NCBI RefSeq assembly: GCF_014230145.1
Contig: NZ_JACHVC010000012.1
Span: forward strand, 1,307,001-1,371,000
Length of the DNA: 64,000 nucleotides
DNA from: Pelagicoccus albus
Lineage (GTDB): Bacteria; Verrucomicrobiota; Verrucomicrobiia; Opitutales; Opitutaceae
Reading direction: 5' to 3'
The translations under genes were made by a program, and so were the position numbers. Below, in pieces: positions 26,357-35,988 of this stretch; within the stretch, counting starts at the first letter, position 1, and each line of letters opens with the position of its first letter. The notes under the pieces are model-generated. The model was not told the origin of the DNA. It made no database searches and saw only the letters and a list, made by a program, of their open reading frames with translations.

Positions 26357-28192
26357 ATGAAAGAGACTCCCACCTGGCTACGTCCGAAGCGTTGGCTCGC
26401 TTTTTTCCTGACCCTACTCGGGGTTTGTTCTTTTTTGGCCATTGTCCCGACCAGTCGCGAGGCAACGCCAGCTGTGGAAATGGCTGAGGTGGCCCACGAT
26501 GCTCCGCTCTCGTTTATCGACAATTTGCGAGATAGCGCTCGGGAGGTGCAGCTTATTGGCCACTGGACCTCGCTATTGCCTCCGCTGCTTGCGGTCATGA
26601 TTGCCGCGTTTTTCCGAACCATGGTGGGCGCTTTGATTTCAGCTTTTGCGGTGGGCTCGTTCCTGTCCTACGGCTTGAATCCATTGTCCACGGCTGTGCT
26701 GGGGACTTACGATTTTCTGATTCGGCCCGCCGTTTCTGAGTTCAGCATTCTAATCATACTCTTTTTGGTGACCTTAGTCGGCATGGTGCATGTCATGTCT
26801 GCTAGTGGAGGCTTGGATGGATTGGTCAAGGTGGTAGAGCGTTTGGCGAAGGGCCGCAGGAGGACGAAGGTGGCAATCGCTCTGAGCGGGCTGCTGATTT
26901 TCTTCGATGACTATTCCAACACAGTCGTGGTCGGCTCTACTATGCAGAAGCTGTCTGATCGTTGGAAGATTTCACGCGAAAAGCTGGCTTATCTCGTCGA
27001 TTCTACAACTGCTCCGGTTGCCGGGCTGGCGCTTCTCTCCACTTGGGTCGCTTTTGAAATCTACTTGCTAAGTGATGTGGCGGCGGAAACGGGAGTCGGC
27101 CTGTCTGGATACGGCATGCTGGTCGAAATGCTTCCGCTCCGATTCTATTGTATTGGCACGTTGATTTTCGTTTTCATGACTTCAGCGAGCGGGCTCGATT
27201 TCGGACCTATGTTAAATGCCGAGAGAAGAGCTTATCTCGAAGGGAAAGTATTCGCGGACGATCAAAATATACTCGGATTTCAAAGTGCGGACTCTGACAA
27301 CAGCAAGACCAAGCCTAATTGGATAAATGCGGCGCTCCCTATTGGGATTCTCGTGTTTTCGATTGTATTTGGAATCCTGATATTAGGAATCGTGAGATTG
27401 CGAGCGGCGGGGCTGGAATATAGCCTAGGCAGTATGGAGGGTATCAGGCTTATCTTTGGAGCAGCGGTTTACGATCCGTCTGGTGAAAGTGATGCTGGAG
27501 CGATGCCGGTAATGTTGATTTCTTCTTTGTTGGCGGGCGGCGTCGCGATTTTGCTGCCGATTTATCAAAAGGCCCTGAAGGCAGAAGAGGTCGTTCAATC
27601 TTACGTGAAGAGCTTCTCTACCATGTGGATGGCGATATTCATCCTCGCGATGGCTTGGTCCATGAGGGAGGTTTGCGAGAGTTTGGGCACTGCTCAATAC
27701 TTGGTAGGAATGTTGGGTGAAAGCATGCCGATTTGGATGCTGCCTTTGCTTACTTTCTTTGTGGCGGCGGTTATGTCTTTTGCGACGGGAACAAGTTGGG
27801 GGACTATGGGGATCCTAATCCCTATTTTGATGCCTTTGGCTGTTGAGTTGGGGGCCTTGGAGCCATCGCATTTTATTGTCTATTTGCTTACCGCTGCAGC
27901 GATTTTAGACGGAGCTATTTTTGGAGATCATTGTAGTCCGATCAGTGATACGACAGTTTTGTCGTCTATCTCTAGTGGTTGCGACCATATCGCTCACGTA
28001 AATACGCAGCTGTATTACGCGCTGGCGACCGTGTTGTTTTCCTGTGTTTTCGGATATTTGTCCGTATCGCACGGAATGCCGGTTTGGACTTTCTATATAT
28101 TGTATCCGCTTTCTGTAGCCGGCTTTTTATGGATGTTTGGTCATAAGTCCTCTGTTGATCCAGCGGTTAACCGAGATGAAGAGTTAGCCTAA
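26357..28192 (+). CDS. NhaC-type Na+/H+ antiporter family protein
   Basis: This 611-residue protein has about a dozen hydrophobic spans. Diagnostic stretches are LIFFDDYSNTVVVGSTMQKL, DSTTAPVAGLALLSTWVAFE, FATGTSWGTMGILIPILMPL and DGAIFGDHCSPISDTTVLSS, all characteristic of the NhaC/YuiF-like branch of ion transporters. Members exchange sodium for protons or carry organic anions. In a marine-type bacterium a sodium role fits, but the substrate is not proven. The xdhC-like gene starts 6 bases after its stop, so the two may be co-transcribed with mocA. Confidence 0.9.
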   Translation: MKETPTWLRPKRWLAFFLTLLGVCSFLAIVPTSREATPAVEMAEVAHDAPLSFIDNLRDSAREVQLIGHWTSLLPPLLAVMIAAFFRTMVGALISAFAVGSFLSYGLNPLSTAVLGTYDFLIRPAVSEFSILIILFLVTLVGMVHVMSASGGLDGLVKVVERLAKGRRRTKVAIALSGLLIFFDDYSNTVVVGSTMQKLSDRWKISREKLAYLVDSTTAPVAGLALLSTWVAFEIYLLSDVAAETGVGLSGYGMLVEMLPLRFYCIGTLIFVFMTSASGLDFGPMLNAERRAYLEGKVFADDQNILGFQSADSDNSKTKPNWINAALPIGILVFSIVFGILILGIVRLRAAGLEYSLGSMEGIRLIFGAAVYDPSGESDAGAMPVMLISSLLAGGVAILLPIYQKALKAEEVVQSYVKSFSTMWMAIFILAMAWSMREVCESLGTAQYLVGMLGESMPIWMLPLLTFFVAAVMSFATGTSWGTMGILIPILMPLAVELGALEPSHFIVYLLTAAAILDGAIFGDHCSPISDTTVLSSISSGCDHIAHVNTQLYYALATVLFSCVFGYLSVSHGMPVWTFYILYPLSVAGFLWMFGHKSSVDPAVNRDEELA

Positions 28193-28198
28193 TTTCCC

Positions 28199-29170
28199 AT
28201 GCAGGATATATGGCCCCAATTGCGTAACTGGTTTGTACGGCGCGAGCGTTTTGCGTTGGCTACCGTGGTGGATGCTAGCAAGCCTTCGCCTCGGGGAATT
28301 GGAGCGGTCTTGGCAATTCATGAGGACGGGGAGAGTTTTATCGGCTCCGTCAGCGCGGGGTGTGTTGAGCATGAAGTCATGGAGGCGGCCAAGCTTTGTC
28401 TCGAGGACGGAAAAACGCGATGGTTGCGTTTTGGTCCTGGCTCTGGCTTCGCTTGGGAGGTGGAGTTGTCATGCGGCGGATCGATAAAGGTGCGAGTCGA
28501 TCCGGCTCCCCATCTCAAGGATTCGACGAGTGCCGATTTCATGGAGCGCCTTGTCGGACTACTCGACGAGCATAGGCCATTTTTGTGGAAGTCTAGCCTT
28601 GAGGGGGAGCTGATAAGCGAAGAGCTTCCGGGCTTTTTGGATACGTGCGAGATAGGGGAGGGTGGGGAGTATGCTCTCTATCGTATCGTTGGCCGGCGCA
28701 GTCGTCTTGTCGTGGTCGGCGCTTCGCATATCGCTCTCCACTTAGTCGCTGCCGCCAAGATGCTTCAATATGAGGTGATCGTGGTAGACCCGAGAGAGCA
28801 CTACGCTCGGCAAGAACGGTTTCTTGTGGAACCAGACCGCTTGATCGTTGATTGGCCCGAACGCGTGTTGGGAGAATTCGACCTTTCGACAAGGGACGCT
28901 TTGGTGGCCGTGACGCACGACCCTAAAATCGATGACCAAGCGCTTGCCTCAGTTCTGTCAACGGATTGTGGATACGTTGGAGCTCTTGGCAGCAAGAGAA
29001 GCCATGCTGCTCGCTTGAAACGACTGGCCGCTCGTGGCTGCGAGGACAAACAACTAAATCGTATTTTTGGCCCGGTCGGATTAGATGTAGGGAGCCGCAC
29101 GCCGGCAGAGATCGCGATCAGCATTGTTGCCCAACTCATTCAAGAGCGGAACAAACCTAAGGCTAGATGA
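28199..29170 (+). CDS. XdhC/CoxI family molybdenum-cofactor insertion protein
   Basis: This 323-residue protein has the XdhC_CoxI N-terminal domain (ATVVDASKPSPRGIGAVLAI, SVSAGCVEHEVMEAA with the conserved Cys). Its C-terminal Rossmann domain contains VVVGASHIALHLVAAAK and VIVVDPRE, plus the ending GLDVGSRTPAEIAISIVAQL. XdhC proteins bind molybdenum cofactor, help sulfurate it and deliver it to xanthine-dehydrogenase-family enzymes. No such enzyme is in this window. The next gene overlaps by four bases (ATGA), so the two are translationally coupled. Confidence 0.93.
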   Translation: MQDIWPQLRNWFVRRERFALATVVDASKPSPRGIGAVLAIHEDGESFIGSVSAGCVEHEVMEAAKLCLEDGKTRWLRFGPGSGFAWEVELSCGGSIKVRVDPAPHLKDSTSADFMERLVGLLDEHRPFLWKSSLEGELISEELPGFLDTCEIGEGGEYALYRIVGRRSRLVVVGASHIALHLVAAAKMLQYEVIVVDPREHYARQERFLVEPDRLIVDWPERVLGEFDLSTRDALVAVTHDPKIDDQALASVLSTDCGYVGALGSKRSHAARLKRLAARGCEDKQLNRIFGPVGLDVGSRTPAEIAISIVAQLIQERNKPKAR

Positions 29171-29748
29171 AATCCTATCCAGACCTTGCGTGTGTCTTTT
29201 TAGCGGCAGGTTTGTCGCGACGGTTTGGGGTCGAAAACAAACTTTTGGATACGGTAGGTGGCATGCCCATGGCGCGACGGTCTCTCTTGCCGTTTTTGAG
29301 TCTAGGGCTGAAGGACATTATAGTTGTATTGGGCCACGAGGCTGCGGAGGTACGAGCTTGTTTGGAGGACCTGCCGGTGCGATTCGTTTTGAATGAATCC
29401 TATCGGGAGGGAATGGGGGCGAGTGTCGCTTGTGGTTTTCGTGAAATGCGGAACCTTGATGCAAAAGGGTGTTTGGTCGCCCTGGGCGATCTTCCGGGCT
29501 TAAGAGGAGAAGACGTTGACCTAGTGTGCTCCGCGTTCGCAGCGGCGTGTTGCGAGAAGGTCACTTTGCCCCGCTTCGAAGGGGTAAATGGTCATCCTGT
29601 TTGTTTTCCGAGACGGCTTTTCTCAGAGCTCGAAAAGCTCAGTGGAGATTCAGGGGCCCGCAATATCGTGAAGCGAGAGAAGGAGCGGATCGTCGTTCCG
29701 GTTGTCCATGCAGGTTGCATTCGCGATCGGGATACGAAGTCGTTTTAA
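29167..29748 (+). CDS. mocA: molybdenum cofactor cytidylyltransferase-like nucleotidyltransferase (MocA/MobA family)
   Basis: A 193-residue NTP transferase with the nucleotide-binding signature LAAGLSRRFGVENKLL (about 12-27), the Asp-containing VALGDLPGL (Mg-binding) and the NGHPVCFPRRLF segment, as in MocA/CoxI-type enzymes. These attach CMP to molybdopterin to form the cytosine-dinucleotide cofactor of the xanthine oxidase family. It overlaps xdhC by four bases, which supports a shared job in maturing a molybdo-hydroxylase. The exact nucleotide (CTP or GTP) is inferred from the XdhC pairing. Confidence 0.88.
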   Translation: MKSYPDLACVFLAAGLSRRFGVENKLLDTVGGMPMARRSLLPFLSLGLKDIIVVLGHEAAEVRACLEDLPVRFVLNESYREGMGASVACGFREMRNLDAKGCLVALGDLPGLRGEDVDLVCSAFAAACCEKVTLPRFEGVNGHPVCFPRRLFSELEKLSGDSGARNIVKREKERIVVPVVHAGCIRDRDTKSF

Positions 29749-29751
29749 AAC

Positions 29752-29782
29752 AAAAAGCCCGCATCCTTGGGGGGCGCGGGCT
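29752..29782 (-). terminator. rho-independent terminator of gnd
   Basis: The stem AGCCCGC / GCGGGCT encloses a GC-rich loop and is followed on the minus strand by five T residues and more T. It lies between the convergent stops of mocA and gnd and may also weakly end mocA. Confidence 0.85.
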
Positions 29783-29791
29783 GGTGAAGTT

Positions 29792-29817
29792 TTTCGCGAC
29801 CAAGGTCGCTCCTACCT
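29792..29817 (-). repeat. REP-like palindrome, copy 1
   Basis: These 26 bases are identical to the reverse complement of 52809-52834. The core GCGACCAAGGTCGC is a perfect hairpin, and read on the minus strand it is preceded by GTAGG, the GTAG-type head seen in REP sequences mobilised by RAYT transposases. It sits between the gnd stop codon and the gnd terminator. Confidence 0.75.
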
Positions 29818-29819
29818 GG

Positions 29820-31322
<1,503 letters not shown>

Positions 31323-31509
31323 AATAGGAACTTTTTGAAAGGGTGCGTAGTAAAGTTCCAGAGGCGAAGGGCAGCAAGCGCTAAAAAGCGATTCGTGTTG
31401 GGTAATGGCTTGTATTTGGCACTCTTATGAGAACGATTTCCATCCGCGATGAGCCAAATTCGATTTCCTCAGAAGGCTCCCCATATTCCATTTTTCCGGA
31501 AGCCACAAA

Positions 31510-31533
31510 GGCCGACAGCCCGTCGCACCCTAC
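31510..31533 (-). repeat. possible degenerate REP-like element
   Basis: Read on the minus strand this is GTAGG followed by GTGCGACGGGCTGTCGG, an imperfect CGAC/GTCG hairpin behind the same GTAGG head as the two perfect copies (29792-29817 and 52809-52834). It lies in the intergenic region between the 88-residue membrane protein gene and gnd. Confidence 0.4.
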
Positions 31534-31538
31534 AGGAG

Positions 31539-31805
31539 TTAGGCTCCTCGGGTTGGAAGAAATTGGGCTATCATGTTCACTACGGGAGTCAAAATTTCCG
31601 GTTCGTTCCGGTTGTAGATCCAGTTGAGTGAAATGATGACGACAGTGGCCATGATGATAGGATACATGACCAGTTTAGGCAGAGATTTTAGGCTCTGGTA
31701 CACGGAATAGGCAAAAATCAATCCGAGCACGCCAATCGCGTAGGGAAACCACGGCTGATTGTAGAGCGGTTGTAGGGACTGAAAAAGTTTTTCCACGTAG
31801 TGCAT
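31539..31805 (-). CDS. small two-span membrane protein
   Basis: An 88-residue protein with two hydrophobic stretches: WFPYAIGVLGLIFAYSVY (about 19-36) and VMYPIIMATVVIISLNWIYN (about 46-65). It has an amphipathic N-terminus. No family is recognised. It lies 55 bases after moaE on the same strand and could be the last gene of the molybdenum-cofactor operon, although a link in function is not established. Confidence 0.7.
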   Translation of the reverse strand: MHYVEKLFQSLQPLYNQPWFPYAIGVLGLIFAYSVYQSLKSLPKLVMYPIIMATVVIISLNWIYNRNEPEILTPVVNMIAQFLPTRGA

Positions 31806-31860
31806 GTGTTGAATGAGACGCGACCTTCGCTAGTGGATTATCGTCTAGGTTTTGGTAGGG

Positions 31861-32301
31861 TTAAGCCCGCTGGTGGCAATTGATCCAGTCTGTGGCTCCA
31901 CTTGAGTAATATTCTTTCTTCCATATGGGTACTCGTCCCTTGATCTCCTCGATAATGTAACGGCAGGCGTCGAAAGCCGCTCCACGGTGCGCTGCGGAAA
32001 CTCCTACCCAGACCGCAATCCCGCCGATCGGAAGAAGGCCGACTCGATGGCGAGCGATGGCGGCGTCGATATCGAATTTTTGGAATGCCTCCTCGACGAT
32101 CCGCTGACCCTCCTTGTTGGCTAGGGCAGGGTAGGAGGAGTACTCGAGCTGCTCCACGGCCTGGCCCTCGTTGTGGTTCCGAACCCAGCCTTCGAAAGTG
32201 GCCAAGGCTCCCGCGTGAGCGTCTAGGAGGTGCTGCTTAAGGGCTTCGAGTTGCAGTGGCTCGCTTGAGATCAGGAAGCTGTCTGTGGCGTTGTCACTCA
32301 T
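31861..32301 (-). CDS. moaE: molybdopterin synthase catalytic subunit MoaE
   Basis: From the ATG at 32301 the product has 146 residues. A GGAGG sequence overlapping the moaD stop sits at the right distance, so the longer frame to 32343 is rejected. MoaE features are LATFEGWVRNHNEGQAVEQL, YSSYPALANKEGQRI, ARHRVGLLPIGGIAVWVGVS, AHRGAAFDACRYIIEEIKGR and the catalytic-Lys region PIWKKEYYSSG. With MoaD it transfers two sulfurs to precursor Z to make molybdopterin. It follows moaD directly in the operon. Confidence 0.95.
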   Translation of the reverse strand: MSDNATDSFLISSEPLQLEALKQHLLDAHAGALATFEGWVRNHNEGQAVEQLEYSSYPALANKEGQRIVEEAFQKFDIDAAIARHRVGLLPIGGIAVWVGVSAAHRGAAFDACRYIIEEIKGRVPIWKKEYYSSGATDWINCHQRA

Positions 32302-32308
32302 GGGAAAT

Positions 32309-32548
32309 TTAGCCTCCAGCCACTGGGGGAATGAAGACGACATTGTCTCCCTCTTTCAACGCCTGGCCCCAGGACGAAAAGTCGTCGTTAACGGCGACCT
32401 TCAGGGCTGATTGAGGCAAAGTGAAGCCGTGCATGGCAACGAGCTCAGCATAGAGTGACTCGGGCGTGTTTGCCTCGGAATCGACCGTTTCTTTATCTAG
32501 GCCTCTCTGGTCTTTCAGCAGAGCGAAATATTGTATCTTCAGTTTCAC
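32309..32548 (-). CDS. moaD: molybdopterin synthase sulfur-carrier subunit MoaD
   Basis: A 79-residue ubiquitin-fold protein with a GTG start. It begins MKLKIQYFALLKDQRGLDKE and ends VVFIPPVAGG, with the C-terminal Gly-Gly that is adenylated and thiocarboxylated. It donates sulfur to MoaE. It lies between moaC (stop 32621) and moaE (start 32301) on the same strand. Confidence 0.95.
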   Translation of the reverse strand: MKLKIQYFALLKDQRGLDKETVDSEANTPESLYAELVAMHGFTLPQSALKVAVNDDFSSWGQALKEGDNVVFIPPVAGG

Positions 32549-32620
32549 CTCGGGTTCGGAAGGGTTTTGTTAACGACAATTGCCGGGAGAATGACTAGCA
32601 AGGGGAGCAAGTCTCTGGTA

Positions 32621-33103
32621 TCAAGCGTGATACTCGCCGGATTTGCCGCCGGTTTTCTCAAGCAACTTGATTTCGGATATCACGATGGCTTTGGACAGCG
32701 CTTTGCACATGTCGTACAACGTGAGTGCGGCTCCGCTTGCTGCGGTCAAGGCTTCCATTTCCACACCTGTTTTAGCGTCTGTAATGGCGGTGGCAGTTAT
32801 CGTCACCTCTGAGTCTTGGTTTGGCCGGATGCTAACATGGCATTTGGTGAGAGGTATCGGGTGGCATAGGGGAATGAGCTCGCTGGTTTTTTTAGCCGCT
32901 TGGATTCCTGCCAGTATCGCCGTGTGAAACACGGGCCCTTTCTTACTCTGTATGTCCTGCCCATCGAATTGGGACATGATTTCCGGAGTCAGTTTCACGA
33001 TCGCTTGAGCTATCGCTGTGCGACGAGTGACGGCCTTGTCCGTGACGTCTACCATGTGCGGTTGTAGATCGTCGTCTAGGTGGGTGAATTTCGTGGAGCT
33101 CAC
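32621..33103 (-). CDS. moaC: cyclic pyranopterin monophosphate synthase MoaC
   Basis: Starting at the GTG at 33103 the product has 160 residues, the normal MoaC length, and reads VSSTKFTHLDDDLQPHMVDV. The frame is open to 33211 but that part overlaps moeA and looks unrelated. The conserved stretches are KKGPVFHTAILAGIQAAKKT, IPLCHPIPLTKCHV and TGVEMEALTAASGAALTLYD. MoaC converts the MoaA product into cyclic pyranopterin monophosphate, the first step of molybdopterin synthesis. It starts 28 bases after moeA. No moaA is in the window. Confidence 0.94.
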   Translation of the reverse strand: MSSTKFTHLDDDLQPHMVDVTDKAVTRRTAIAQAIVKLTPEIMSQFDGQDIQSKKGPVFHTAILAGIQAAKKTSELIPLCHPIPLTKCHVSIRPNQDSEVTITATAITDAKTGVEMEALTAASGAALTLYDMCKALSKAIVISEIKLLEKTGGKSGEYHA

Positions 33104-33131
33104 GTCGGTGGGAAGTTGAATCGATTTTGAG

Positions 33132-34346
33132 TTAGCGAGGCCAAGGATAGAAGACGAAAGCCTCCCCTTCAGGAAACACTTTTCTTCCCCTTGGTAGCTC
33201 GAGGAAACCATCGGTCTTGGCCACGGAAATGAAATCTCCAGAGGTATTGAAAAGGAGCGGCTTGGCCCATAGCTCGCCGCTCGGTCTAGACTCGATCATC
33301 GCTGGAACGAAAAGAGTCAGCTCTTGCTTGAAGCTCATGTCGTGGCTGATCTTAGCGTACACTGGTTTGGAAGCTGGCATCTGGAGCCACTTTTCCAAAG
33401 CGGGTACGACGTATCTTCGTAGACAGGTGAAGCAGGAAACTGGATTTCCGGGTAAGGCGAAAACCGGCAGGCGGGAACCGTCTCTGGAAAATTGCCCATA
33501 CCACATCGGTTTGCCCGGCCTTTGGCTGACCCACTGAAATCGGATAGAGACTCCGAGTTTCGCGAGGATTTCGGGTACGTAGTCGAACTTCCCCTTCGAT
33601 ACCCCTCCGGCCAAAATAAGGGCGTCGCAGCTACTGAGGATTTGGCGAAGTTCAGTTTCGATCTGCTCTGGATCATCGGGGATGTGGACAAGGTTTACCT
33701 CTTGGAATCCGGCGGATTCGAGGGCGGCTCCAAGGGTCGCATCGTTGGATCTCCTTATCTGATGGGATTCAGGTATCTGGTCAATGGATACGAGCTCGTC
33801 GCCGGTTGATACGATTGTGATCTTTGGGGTTTTGGATACCAGTAGCTTCGATTTTCCGACTGAGGCGGCGATGGCGATCTCTTTGGCACTTATTTTCACG
33901 TTGGGCGAAAGGAGTTCGTCTCCGGTCTTGCAGTCGGACGCTTGCGAGTGGACCGCAGTGTGAAAATCCAGTTTTAGGCCGTCCGGTAGAAGTGCTTTGC
34001 CCCCTTTGATTTCTACATCTTCGATTTTGACCACGCAGTCAGCGTGCAGCGGCAGAGCTGCTCCGGTCATTATCTCCATGGCGCTCTTCAGGTCTGACAG
34101 TGCCTCCTGAGGCGAGCCTGCAGCAGCAGTGCCACAGATTTTGAATTTGCGGAGCCCGGTATTGTAGGACGAGCTGTTTATCGCGATCCCATCCATAGTG
34201 GCCCGGTCGAATGGGGGCAAAGAACGGTCGGCCAAGACGCTCTCTCGTAGACACCGGCCCAGCGCCTTTTCCAGCGCTATCTCTTCTGTTTCGATAGACC
34301 CAATGCTATCTAGGATGAGTTTTTCCGCTTCCTGAACAGTGATCAC
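33132..34346 (-). CDS. moeA: molybdopterin molybdenumtransferase MoeA
   Basis: A 404-residue protein with a GTG start. Conserved MoeA blocks are SLPPFDRATMDGIAI, IMTGAALPLHADCVVKIEDV, PKITIVSTGDEL, ILAGGVSKGKFDYV and PVFALPGNPVSCFTCLRRYV. It inserts molybdate into adenylylated molybdopterin to form active cofactor. It is the first gene of a leftward operon moeA-moaC-moaD-moaE, which pairs in function with the xdhC/mocA genes across gnd. The gene organisation lacks moaA and moaB, which must lie elsewhere. Confidence 0.96.
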   Translation of the reverse strand: MITVQEAEKLILDSIGSIETEEIALEKALGRCLRESVLADRSLPPFDRATMDGIAINSSSYNTGLRKFKICGTAAAGSPQEALSDLKSAMEIMTGAALPLHADCVVKIEDVEIKGGKALLPDGLKLDFHTAVHSQASDCKTGDELLSPNVKISAKEIAIAASVGKSKLLVSKTPKITIVSTGDELVSIDQIPESHQIRRSNDATLGAALESAGFQEVNLVHIPDDPEQIETELRQILSSCDALILAGGVSKGKFDYVPEILAKLGVSIRFQWVSQRPGKPMWYGQFSRDGSRLPVFALPGNPVSCFTCLRRYVVPALEKWLQMPASKPVYAKISHDMSFKQELTLFVPAMIESRPSGELWAKPLLFNTSGDFISVAKTDGFLELPRGRKVFPEGEAFVFYPWPR

Positions 34347-34715
34347 AGTGGGGCAGCATCTCCACTTTTAGCTTGGGGGCAACTTTATCTGGTCGATCGA
34401 TTTAGTTGCCTGCCAGTTTTGCTTTTGCGTGACTTTGCGTAGGAACGAAACGCGGGGATGAGGATCCTTTATTTTGGAAAAGGGATCAGCTCTGCCATTG
34501 GGACCTTAGTTTCGAGCGCTCAGCTTGCGAAAGGCGAAATTCAGCATTAGCCTCTGAGAGCATCCGTGATCATGGTATTCACGTATACGTTATATTACTA
34601 GTTTGCGTGTATGAAACTTGGATACGGTCGTATAAGAAGGACGGAAATCTTGGTAAAATGACTTTGAATTATCAGCAAGCGGTCTTGTTTTCTGTTCTAA
34701 TTTCTATGATTAGAG
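34347..34715. other. 369-base AT-richer intergenic region between divergent genes
   Basis: This region separates moeA (leftward) from the HDOD gene (rightward) and should hold both promoters. The right half (about 34560-34700) is visibly AT-rich. I see no open reading frame with coding character, no tRNA and no clear riboswitch; in particular I could not recognise a molybdenum-cofactor riboswitch before moeA. Confidence 0.4.
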
Positions 34716-35969
34716 ATGAATAACGGTTCGGAAGCTCGGAGTGACTTAGACGCTTCCGACTTTGGTTTGGGTGGATTTATGAGTTCAGTGGGAAAAAAGG
34801 TTGTAAGTGTTTTGGTGGTCGATGGTGACCACAGGTTTCTGGACTCGATTCGAAGTGCTCCAGTTTTTCACCAGCCCGGCTGGGTCGTGCGCATTGCCCC
34901 GAGTGCCGATGCTGCGGAATCTGCAGTAAAGGAAGCGCGAGCGGACGTATTTGTGGTGGGAGGCTCCTTGCCAGATTCAGATGCAGTTTCTTTGCTTAAA
35001 AAACTTAAGGAGCTGTCTCCCAATTCACTCCGTTTTCTCCTGTATTCCGATGCGGAAAAGGATGTCCTAAGCAAGACGCAGGGACTGACTCACCGCAAGA
35101 TCCAGAAGCCGGCGACGGCCGGTGAGCTGAGCCTCGCCATTCGGCAAGTGCTCGTTACGCACCTGCGGATTCGCCGACCAGAAGTCGCTAGCATCGTGCG
35201 GGATACGAAGCAATTGCACGTCAACACGCAGCCGATGCAGGAACTTCTGCGCACAGCTGAAGATCCAGAATGCGAGCTTGAGGATCTGGCTCGCATCGTT
35301 TCCCAGCACCCGACTGCCGTAGCCACCATATTGCAGGTCGTGAACACCGCATTTTATGGAACGCTAGGAGATGTGGATACGATAGAGGAGGCGTTGCAGA
35401 TTCTCGGAATGGATTTTGTCCGTAACCTAGCCATTACCGAACTAGCGAAAAAGCAGCTTCGACTTAGCCCGGGACTACACGAACTAGCCAACGCCATCCT
35501 TCAGCATTCCATCGAAACGAGCCAATATGGGTTGCGTATGAAATCCATGGTAAAGAATGTTCGCCTGATCCAGCAGTTAAGCAGCATCGCGCTTTTGCAC
35601 GATTTGGGTAAGCTTGTCTTGCTGGCGTCCAAAGGCAACGACTACGCAGACCTCATGGGGCAGTCGGTCGATTCCAACACTCCCTGTTGGATGTTGGAGC
35701 GGGAAAACTACGGCTGCGATCACGCGGCGGTAGGAGGCTTTCTTTTCGCTATGTGGGGCTTGCCGGAAGTGATCGTTCGTTCTGTGACATGGCACCATCA
35801 GCCCGAAAAGGTTGCGGAAGACGGTTTTTGTTCCACCTCGTTGCTTCACTTCGCGAACTACGCCGCACACTGCAATAGTGGCGTGTCTTGCTATTGTGGA
35901 GACCGGCTCAATGAAGAGCTCGCGGAACGTCTCGGTTTGTCACCGGAGTTCGCATACGAGTTCGAATAG
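34716..35969 (+). CDS. HDOD-domain protein with degenerate receiver
   Basis: A 417-residue protein with an N-terminal receiver-like domain (about 29-150). It keeps the acidic residues D36 and D38 (VLVVDGDHR) and K131 (KIQKPAT), but the phospho-acceptor position reads Gly (VFVVGGSLPD, G82) and the switch Thr is Ser. The C-terminal HDOD domain (about 160-370) shows IVSQHPTAVATILQVVNTAF, ALLHDLGKLVLL and WHHQPE. HDOD proteins often act in signalling with cyclic di-GMP or chemotaxis-like systems; the target here is unknown. An alternative start at Met22 would begin just before the receiver. It is a single gene. Confidence 0.9.
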   Translation: MNNGSEARSDLDASDFGLGGFMSSVGKKVVSVLVVDGDHRFLDSIRSAPVFHQPGWVVRIAPSADAAESAVKEARADVFVVGGSLPDSDAVSLLKKLKELSPNSLRFLLYSDAEKDVLSKTQGLTHRKIQKPATAGELSLAIRQVLVTHLRIRRPEVASIVRDTKQLHVNTQPMQELLRTAEDPECELEDLARIVSQHPTAVATILQVVNTAFYGTLGDVDTIEEALQILGMDFVRNLAITELAKKQLRLSPGLHELANAILQHSIETSQYGLRMKSMVKNVRLIQQLSSIALLHDLGKLVLLASKGNDYADLMGQSVDSNTPCWMLERENYGCDHAAVGGFLFAMWGLPEVIVRSVTWHHQPEKVAEDGFCSTSLLHFANYAAHCNSGVSCYCGDRLNEELAERLGLSPEFAYEFE

Positions 35970-35988
35970 TATCTTACGCGTTGGTCCG

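Noticed and set aside
34347-34460. Possible molybdenum-cofactor riboswitch before moeA
   Set aside because: I could not find the conserved stems or sequence blocks of that riboswitch class on the leftward strand.
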